From positions 186,001-250,000 of the forward strand of contig NZ_CP017944.1 of assembly GCF_002764115.1 (NCBI RefSeq): a stretch of 64,000 bases of DNA. The letters run 5' to 3'. Source of the DNA: Phyllobacterium zundukense. Lineage in GTDB: Bacteria; Pseudomonadota; Alphaproteobacteria; Rhizobiales; Rhizobiaceae. The translations under genes and the position numbers were made by a program. Within the stretch, counting starts at the first letter, position 1. Each line of letters starts with the position of its first letter. This document shows positions 58,975 to 64,000 of this stretch, one piece after another. The notes beneath the pieces were generated by a model. It did not search any database, was not told where the DNA came from, and saw only the letters and a list, made by a program, of their open reading frames with translations.

Positions 58975-59901
58975 ATGTCCTCAGCCATCTCTGTCTCCAG
59001 CCTTTACAAAACCTATTCAACCGGTTTCGAAGCGCTGAAGAACATCAATCTCGACATCCGCCACGGCGAGATTTTCGCTTTGCTCGGCCCGAACGGCGCG
59101 GGCAAGACCACGTTGATCTCGACGATTTGCGGCATCGTCAATCCGACATCGGGGACTATCCTCGCCGACGGGCACGATATCATCAAGGAGTATAAAGCCG
59201 CGCGAACGAAGATCGGTCTCGTTCCGCAGGAGCTGACAACGGATGCCTTCGAGACTGTGTGGAATACGGTCAGCTTCAGCCGGGGTCTCTTCGGCAAGCC
59301 GGCCAATCCAACGCATATCGAGAAGATCCTGAAGGAGCTGTCGCTGTGGGATAAGAAGGACGCGAAGCTCATGACGCTCTCCGGCGGCATGAAGCGCCGT
59401 GTGATGATCGCCAAGGCGTTGTCACATGAACCGGAAATCCTCTTCCTGGACGAGCCTACCGCCGGCGTCGATGTCGAATTGCGGCGTGACATGTGGAATG
59501 TCGTGCGAGCGCTGCGCGCCTCAGGCGTGACCATCATTCTGACGACGCATTACATCGAGGAAGCCCAGCAGATGGCGGACCGGATTGGTGTCATCAGTCA
59601 TGGCGAAATCATTCTGGTGGAGGAAAAGGACGAACTGATGCGCTCACTCGGCAAGAAGCAGCTGCGGCTGCATCTGCAGGGAAAGCGCGACGGCGTGCCG
59701 GACTCGCTGGCCAAATATGGCCTCGAACTGTCGCCGGATGGTTGCGAGCTGATCTATACCTACGACACCCAAAAAGAGCGCACCGGCATCACTGCACTGC
59801 TGAAAGATCTCGACAAGGCCGAAGTCCGGTTCAACGACATTCAGACGAAGGAAAGCTCGCTCGAGGAAATCTTCGTCAGCCTCGTGAGGGAACGCAAATG
59901 A
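58975..59901 (+). CDS. ABC-2 type exporter ATP-binding protein (CcmA/DrrA/NodI-like)
   Basis: This 308-residue ATPase has Walker [11 protein letters not shown]-loop [13 protein letters not shown], signature [15 protein letters not shown], Walker [17 protein letters not shown] and switch [13 protein letters not shown]-terminal domain follows (about 220-305), ending [16 protein letters not shown], typical of drug/NodI-type exporters. I start at ATG 58975 because the ATPase fold begins at [12 protein letters not shown]; frame is open to 58843 and ATG 58924 is possible. The stop overlaps its permease by 4 bp. Substrate unknown. Confidence 0.9.
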   Translation: MSSAISVSSLYKTYSTGFEALKNINLDIRHGEIFALLGPNGAGKTTLISTICGIVNPTSGTILADGHDIIKEYKAARTKIGLVPQELTTDAFETVWNTVSFSRGLFGKPANPTHIEKILKELSLWDKKDAKLMTLSGGMKRRVMIAKALSHEPEILFLDEPTAGVDVELRRDMWNVVRALRASGVTIILTTHYIEEAQQMADRIGVISHGEIILVEEKDELMRSLGKKQLRLHLQGKRDGVPDSLAKYGLELSPDGCELIYTYDTQKERTGITALLKDLDKAEVRFNDIQTKESSLEEIFVSLVRERK

Positions 59902-60659
59902 ACCTCTACGCCATCAAAGCAATCTACCTGTTCGAGATGCACCGCACGTGGCGAACGATCATGCAAAGCGTGATCTCGCCCGTGGTTTCCACCAGCCTTT
60001 ATTTCGTCGTATTCGGTTCGGCAATCGGCGGGCGTATCCCCGAAATCAATGGCGTCAGCTATGGCGCCTTCATTGTGCCCGGCCTGATCATGCTGTCACT
60101 CCTGACGCAAAGCATTTCGAACGCTTCCTTTGGCATCTATTTTCCGAAATTCGTCGGCACGATCTACGAACTCCTGTCGGCGCCTGTCTCCTATGTGGAG
60201 ATCGTCATCGCCTATGTCGGCGCAGCTGCGTCGAAGTCGATCATCCTCGGCCTGATTATCCTTGCGACGGCCGCATTGTTCGTGCCGCTGCGGATAGAGC
60301 ATCCTTTCGTAATGCTGCTCTTCCTCGTTCTCACTGCCGTCACCTTCAGCCTCTTCGGCTTTATCATCGGCATTTGGGCCGATGGCTTTGAAAAGCTGCA
60401 GCTCGTACCGCTGATGATCATCACGCCACTCACCTTCCTCGGCGGCAGTTTCTACTCCATCGACATGCTGCCGCCATTCTGGCAGACGGTGACGCTGTTC
60501 AATCCGGTCGTGTATTTGATCAGTGGTTTCCGCTGGAGCTTCTATGGCCTGTCGGACGTGCATATCGGCACGAGCCTCGCCATGACGGCAGTGTTCCTCA
60601 TCGCGTGTATGGTGACCCTGCGCTGGATCTTCAAGACGGGGTATCGGTTGAAGAGTTAG
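59898..60659 (+). CDS. ABC-2 type exporter permease
   Basis: This 253-residue permease has six transmembrane segments and the ABC-2 pattern: [56 protein letters not shown] and [19 protein letters not shown], with [17 protein letters not shown] near the end. I use the ATG at 59898 that overlaps the ATPase stop; the frame from 59493 lies inside the ATPase gene. Forms an exporter of NodJ/DrrB type with the ATPase. Confidence 0.92.
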   Translation: MNLYAIKAIYLFEMHRTWRTIMQSVISPVVSTSLYFVVFGSAIGGRIPEINGVSYGAFIVPGLIMLSLLTQSISNASFGIYFPKFVGTIYELLSAPVSYVEIVIAYVGAAASKSIILGLIILATAALFVPLRIEHPFVMLLFLVLTAVTFSLFGFIIGIWADGFEKLQLVPLMIITPLTFLGGSFYSIDMLPPFWQTVTLFNPVVYLISGFRWSFYGLSDVHIGTSLAMTAVFLIACMVTLRWIFKTGYRLKS

Positions 60660-60747
60660 GGTTAATTGAAACTGAAACGGCCTGAAGACAAGATTTCTTC
60701 GGATTAGCGTTTGCGCGATCTAGAAGGTGCAAGGGCGACTGTTCGCA

Positions 60748-60975
60748 TTAGGGCAGTTCATCGCGCAACCGATTGACGAATTCCATCGTAACAGGAGTTC
60801 CGTCCTTTACGGCCAGCAACGGCACGCCGTTGCGCTCACTTCTGCTGGTAGATGGCGCCTGCAGAGATTTACGGGCAAGCATTGATATGACCTCTCCGAT
60901 TGTCTTGTTTTGATGTTCAGCTAGCCCTTTCGCGGCCGCAAGCACATCGTCCTCAATAGCCAAAGTTGTTCGCAC
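60748..60975 (-). CDS. VapB-type ribbon-helix-helix antitoxin without adjacent toxin
   Basis: This 75-residue protein reads RTTLAIEDDVLAAAKGLAEH and QNKTIGEVISMLARKSLQ, the usual start of VapB antitoxins (ribbon-helix-helix/type II). I start at GTG 60975 because GGAGA is 5-9 bp upstream; an ATG at 60987 lies within a 14-bp repeat. VapB is normally followed by an overlapping PIN-domain vapC. Here only 88 bp, with no frame, separate its stop from the ABC permease stop. So it is an orphan antitoxin or the remnant of a module, which could still counter a toxin elsewhere or regulate genes. Confidence 0.82.
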   Translation of the reverse strand: MRTTLAIEDDVLAAAKGLAEHQNKTIGEVISMLARKSLQAPSTSRSERNGVPLLAVKDGTPVTMEFVNRLRDELP

Positions 60976-60985
60976 CGCTATCTCC

Positions 60986-61013
60986 AAACATCACGCATCA
61001 AACATCACGCATC
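60986..61013. repeat. Perfect tandem repeat, 2 x 14 bp, upstream of the antitoxin gene
   Basis: AAACATCACGCATC occurs twice without gap (60986-60999, 61000-61013). It starts 11 bp upstream of the GTG start of the antitoxin gene. Type II antitoxins bind such repeats to repress their own promoter, so it is a likely operator. Confidence 0.65.
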
Positions 61014-61051
61014 AAAGATAGCTCGGCCCTAAGACAATATTAAGCATCGCT

Positions 61052-61504
61052 CTATCTAAAATATGCCTCCAACGCAGCCAACCCGGCTTTCAGCTCTTTC
61101 TCGCCGCGTTGGCCGAGGTTCGCCAGCAGTTCGGCCTCGAACGCATGCGCTATCTTGGCGAGATCGACGTATGCCCGACGCCCTGCAGCCGTGAGCTCCA
61201 GATTCTCGATGCGCCGGTCGTCTCCGTCACGTTTGCGTTGCAGCCAGCGCCGCTGCTCAAGCGCGAAGACTGCTCGCGAAACTTTGGTCTTGTGCATGGA
61301 GGAGTGCACGCCAATGGCCGTTGCCGTCAGCGTGCCGAACTGCCCAAGCGTCGCCAGAGTGCGCCATTCCGGCCGTGTCAGACCGTACTGATCCCGGTAG
61401 AGACTGGCGAAGCGCTGACTGACGGCCTCGGCCGCCTTGTTCAGCCGATAGGGGATGAAGTCCTCCAGTATCAGCGGCGGTCGCTCGGGTGTCTCATCGG
61501 TCAT
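61052..61504 (-). CDS. hmgR: MarR-family regulator, probable repressor of the homogentisate operon
   Basis: This 150-residue protein has the winged helix of MarR (about 40-110: RPEWRTLATLGQFGTLTATAI, SSMHKTKVSRAVFALEQRRWLQRKRDGDDRRIENLELT in parts). It starts at ATG 61504 (MTDETPERPP) with GGGGAT before it; the frame to 61552 runs through the operator. It is divergent from hmgA, the arrangement of known homogentisate-pathway regulators, so homogentisate or a pathway intermediate is the likely ligand. The gene symbol is by context. Confidence 0.87.
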   Translation of the reverse strand: MTDETPERPPLILEDFIPYRLNKAAEAVSQRFASLYRDQYGLTRPEWRTLATLGQFGTLTATAIGVHSSMHKTKVSRAVFALEQRRWLQRKRDGDDRRIENLELTAAGRRAYVDLAKIAHAFEAELLANLGQRGEKELKAGLAALEAYFR

Positions 61505-61530
61505 TACAGCAAATCCCCATTCGCAGTTGA

Positions 61531-61563
61531 TAGTTACAAAATAGATCGTCACAATTGCAACTA
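61531..61563. promoter_or_regulatory. Candidate MarR operator between hmgR and hmgA
   Basis: TAGTTACAA (61531-61539) and TTGCAACTA (61555-61563) are reverse complements with one mismatch and a 15-bp spacer. They lie in the 85-bp divergent gap, 27 bp from both starts. Confidence 0.5.
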
Positions 61564-61589
61564 AATTGGTCTAGGATGGAGGAGGAACC

Positions 61590-62909
61590 ATGGCCGCTTT
61601 TCATTATATGCCGGGCTTCGGCAATGATTTCGAAACCGAATCCTTGCCGGGCGCCCTGCCGCAGGGACAGAACTCGCCGCAGCGTTGCGCCTACGGGCTT
61701 TATGCCGAACAGCTTTCCGGTTCACCCTTCACCGCCCCGCGCGGCATCAACGAGCGTTCGTGGCTCTATCGTATTCGCCCTTCCGTCAAGCACAGCGGAC
61801 GCTTCACCCCGGCACGCCGCGAACACTGGAAGACCGCGCCCAATCTCGACGACCATGAACTACCGATCGGCCAGTTGCGCTGGAACCCTACGCCTATGCC
61901 GAAGGAGCCGGTCAATTTTATCGACGGTGTCCGCACCATGACCACGGCCGGCGATGTGCATGGGCAGGCGGGCATGGCGGCGCATGTCTATGCCTTCAAC
62001 AGTGACATGGAGGACGACTATTTCTTCGACGCGGATGGCGAGTTGCTGCTGGTACCGGAAAAAGGCAGGCTTCGTATCTTCACAGAGATGGGTATCATCG
62101 AAGTCGAACCCTCGGAGATCTGCATCATTCCGCGCGGCATGATGGTCAAGGTAGCAGCACTCGATGGCGAGGCGCGCGGCTATATCTGCGAGAACTATGG
62201 AGCGAAATTCTCGCTACCCGATCGCGGCCCGATCGGTGCCAACTGCCTTGCCAATCCGCGGGATTTCAAGACACCGGTCGCAGCCTACGAGGACAAGGAG
62301 GTGCCATGCCGTTTGCATGTGAAATGGTGCGGCAAGTTCTATGAAACCACGCTCGACCATTCGCCGCTCGACGTTGTCGCATGGCACGGCAATTATGCGC
62401 CGTACAAATATGACCTGCGCACCTTCTCGCCCGTCGGCGCGATCCTGTTCGATCACCCCGATCCGTCCATCTTCACCGTGCTCACCGCACCTTCCGGCGA
62501 AGAGGGAACAGCCAATGTCGATTTCGTGATTTTCCCGCCACGCTGGCTCGTGGCCGAGCACAGTTTCCGCCCCCCCTGGTACCACCGCAACATCATGTCG
62601 GAATTCATGGGACTGGTATATGGTCAGTACGATGCCAAGGAGGAGGGGTTTGTGCCCGGCGGCATGAGCCTGCACAACATGATGCTGCCGCATGGTCCCG
62701 ATGCAATGGGTTTCAACAAGGCTTCGACGGTGGAGCTCAAGCCGCATCGTCTCGAAAGCACCATGGCGTTCATGTTCGAGACGCGTTTTCCGCAGCACCT
62801 TACCCGCTTTGCCGCGGAGCTTGAGTCGCTGCAGGACAATTATGCGGATTGCTGGACAGACCTGAAGAAGCGGTTCAACGGCACACCCGAGGGAGACTGG
62901 TCAGAATGA
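61590..62909 (+). CDS. hmgA: Homogentisate 1,2-dioxygenase
   Basis: This 439-residue enzyme opens the ring of homogentisate to maleylacetoacetate in tyrosine/phenylalanine breakdown. The cupin-type Fe(II) site and family motifs are seen: [57 protein letters not shown] (iron ligand His) and [12 protein letters not shown]. The length equals bacterial HmgA. GGAGGAGG precedes the ATG. It is the first gene of hmgA-fahA-maiA; overlaps fahA by 4 bp. Confidence 0.97.
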   Translation: MAAFHYMPGFGNDFETESLPGALPQGQNSPQRCAYGLYAEQLSGSPFTAPRGINERSWLYRIRPSVKHSGRFTPARREHWKTAPNLDDHELPIGQLRWNPTPMPKEPVNFIDGVRTMTTAGDVHGQAGMAAHVYAFNSDMEDDYFFDADGELLLVPEKGRLRIFTEMGIIEVEPSEICIIPRGMMVKVAALDGEARGYICENYGAKFSLPDRGPIGANCLANPRDFKTPVAAYEDKEVPCRLHVKWCGKFYETTLDHSPLDVVAWHGNYAPYKYDLRTFSPVGAILFDHPDPSIFTVLTAPSGEEGTANVDFVIFPPRWLVAEHSFRPPWYHRNIMSEFMGLVYGQYDAKEEGFVPGGMSLHNMMLPHGPDAMGFNKASTVELKPHRLESTMAFMFETRFPQHLTRFAAELESLQDNYADCWTDLKKRFNGTPEGDWSE

Positions 62910-63919
62910 AACTCGCCTCGCTGAACGACGGAACACGGGATGGCAAGCTCGTCATCGTATCGAAGGACCTGACGCGCTACACCGATGCTTCCTTCCTGAC
63001 ACCAACCCTGCAGTCAGCGCTCGACGACTGGTCGCGCCTCGCCCCGCATCTGGAAGCGCTCGCCACAAGCCTTGAACATGGCGCCGTTCCGACCGGGCGG
63101 TTTCACGAACATGAAGCCCTGTCGCCGCTTCCACGCGCCTATCAGTGGGCCGATGGTTCGGCCTATGTCAATCACGTCGAGCTGGTGCGCAAGGCGCGCG
63201 GCGCCGAGATTCCTGCGAGCTTCTGGACCGATCCGCTGATCTATCAGGGGGGCTCCGACAGTTTCCTGGGTCCACGCGAACCGATCTGGGTGGCGGATGA
63301 AGCTTATGGCATCGACATGGAGGGCGAAGTCGCTGTGATCGTCGACGACGTGCCGATGGGCATCAGCGTCGATGAAGCACGAAACGCGATCCGGCTTATC
63401 ATGCTCGTCAACGATGTCAGCCTGCGCGGGCTCATTCCGGCTGAACTCGCCAAGGGGTTCGGCTTCTTCCAGTCCAAGCCCTCCTCGGCCTTTTCACCGG
63501 TGGCGGTGACACCCGACGAATTGGGCGATGCCTGGCGTGACGGCAGGGTTCATCTTCCGCTGCAGGTCGATCTCAACGGCAAGCCTTTCGGCCGCGCCAA
63601 TGCCGGTATCGACATGACCTTCGATTTTCCCACGTTGATTGCCCATGCCGCGAAGACGCGGCCGCTTTCCGCCGGAGCGATCATCGGCTCCGGCACCGTG
63701 TCCAACAAGCTCGACGGCGGCCCGGGCATGCCTGTGGAAGACGGCGGCGCCGGTTATTCCTGCATCGCCGAAATCCGCATGATCGAGACCATCAAGCATG
63801 GCGCGCCTCAGACTCCTTTCATGCGCTTCGGCGACGTCGTGCGGATCGAGATGAAGGACGAGCATAGCCGCTCGATCTTCGGTGCCATCGAGCAACAGGT
63901 CGTCCACTATGACCGGTAA
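62906..63919 (+). CDS. fahA: Fumarylacetoacetate hydrolase
   Basis: This 337-residue protein splits fumarylacetoacetate into fumarate and acetoacetate, the last step of tyrosine breakdown. FAH-family motifs include [47 protein letters not shown] (acidic Mg2+/Ca2+ ligands) and [18 protein letters not shown]. The ATG at 62906 overlaps the hmgA stop. Frame to 62849 lies inside hmgA. It overlaps the maiA start by 11 bp. Confidence 0.95.
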   Translation: MKLASLNDGTRDGKLVIVSKDLTRYTDASFLTPTLQSALDDWSRLAPHLEALATSLEHGAVPTGRFHEHEALSPLPRAYQWADGSAYVNHVELVRKARGAEIPASFWTDPLIYQGGSDSFLGPREPIWVADEAYGIDMEGEVAVIVDDVPMGISVDEARNAIRLIMLVNDVSLRGLIPAELAKGFGFFQSKPSSAFSPVAVTPDELGDAWRDGRVHLPLQVDLNGKPFGRANAGIDMTFDFPTLIAHAAKTRPLSAGAIIGSGTVSNKLDGGPGMPVEDGGAGYSCIAEIRMIETIKHGAPQTPFMRFGDVVRIEMKDEHSRSIFGAIEQQVVHYDR

Positions 63920-64000
63920 GGCAATTCTCTATGACTACTGGCGCTCGTCCGCCAGTTACCGGGTGCGCATTGCGCTCAACCTTCTTGGGCTTGAGTATGA
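63909..64000 (+). CDS. maiA: Maleylacetoacetate isomerase, N-terminal 30 residues (cut by window end)
   Basis: Frame from ATG 63909, overlapping the last 11 bp of fahA, reads [20 protein letters not shown] and IALNLLGLEY up to the window end. SSASYRVRIALNL is the glutathione-site signature (SSxxSxRVR) of zeta-class GST/maleylacetoacetate isomerase, which supplies fumarylacetoacetate to FahA. Gene order hmgA-fahA-maiA supports this. Confidence 0.93.
   Translation, partial: MTGKAILYDYWRSSASYRVRIALNLLGLEY

Noticed and set aside
60661..60747. A vapC toxin gene after the antitoxin
   Set aside because: Only 87 bp are available and no frame of PIN-domain type is present on either strand.
1..64000. 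tRNA, rRNA, CRISPR arrays, insertion sequences or prophage genes
   Set aside because: I looked for cloverleaf patterns, regularly spaced repeats and transposase or integrase motifs and saw none; a tool-based scan could still find a short RNA.

Overview
The window looks like a chromosomal (or chromid) segment from an alphaproteobacterium of the order Hyphomicrobiales (Rhizobiales), most likely near Brucellaceae or Phyllobacteriaceae. This rests on the high GC content and on several rhizobial gene sets: a hemP-hmuSTUV haem-uptake island, exbB-exbD-tonB, TGA-N9-TCA motifs of the RirA (IRO-box) type, and a DUF1612/RHE_PE00001-family protein. No database search was possible, so the genus is an inference.

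Layout. 1-9.2 kb: a leftward catabolic operon (ribose-type ABC importer with a double-length permease, short-chain dehydrogenase, lambda-crystallin/L-gulonate-3-dehydrogenase-like enzyme, BKACE-family beta-keto acid cleavage enzyme, SMP-30 lactonase) with a divergent GntR regulator. 9.2-17 kb: a GAF-GGDEF-EAL protein, the TonB/ExbD/ExbB energy module, a DUF1612 protein, an L,D-transpeptidase-type lipoprotein and a minimal AraC-type regulator. 17-27 kb: two family-1 ABC importers back to back, the first with a LacI regulator and a GpdQ-like phosphodiesterase. 27-32 kb: an RND efflux pair and a haemolysin-III protein. 32-39.8 kb: a LacI-controlled sugar module (xylose-isomerase-like enzyme, Gfo/Idh/MocA dehydrogenase, ribose-type ABC importer) carrying a recent 372-bp tandem duplication. 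39.8-48 kb: haem uptake, with a second TonB, an outer-membrane receptor and HemP/HmuS/HmuTUV. 48-56.6 kb: a cobalamin riboswitch, nrdA-nrdB plus a small overlapping ORF, and metH. 56.6-60.7 kb: an AraC regulator, a fosmidomycin-resistance-type MFS pump and an ABC-2 exporter. 60.7-64 kb: an orphan VapB-type antitoxin and the homogentisate operon (MarR regulator, hmgA, fahA, start of maiA).

How the genes work together. Two iron-linked loci (ExbB/ExbD/TonB and the haem locus) each carry a TGA-N9-TCA motif in the promoter region, which fits joint repression by iron. The ribonucleotide reductase behind the B12 riboswitch is the most notable gene pair. NrdB has Phe at the position of the radical Tyr and Glu in place of the Asp metal ligand, the pattern of class Ic (Mn/Fe) enzymes, and NrdA has two ATP-cones. 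The riboswitch is followed by a CCCCAA/TTGGGG hairpin that covers the nrdA ribosome binding site, so B12 would switch off a B12-independent enzyme at translation. The B12-dependent metH follows directly. The first operon may encode an unassigned route for sugar-acid breakdown in which a 3-keto acid is cleaved by a BKACE enzyme.
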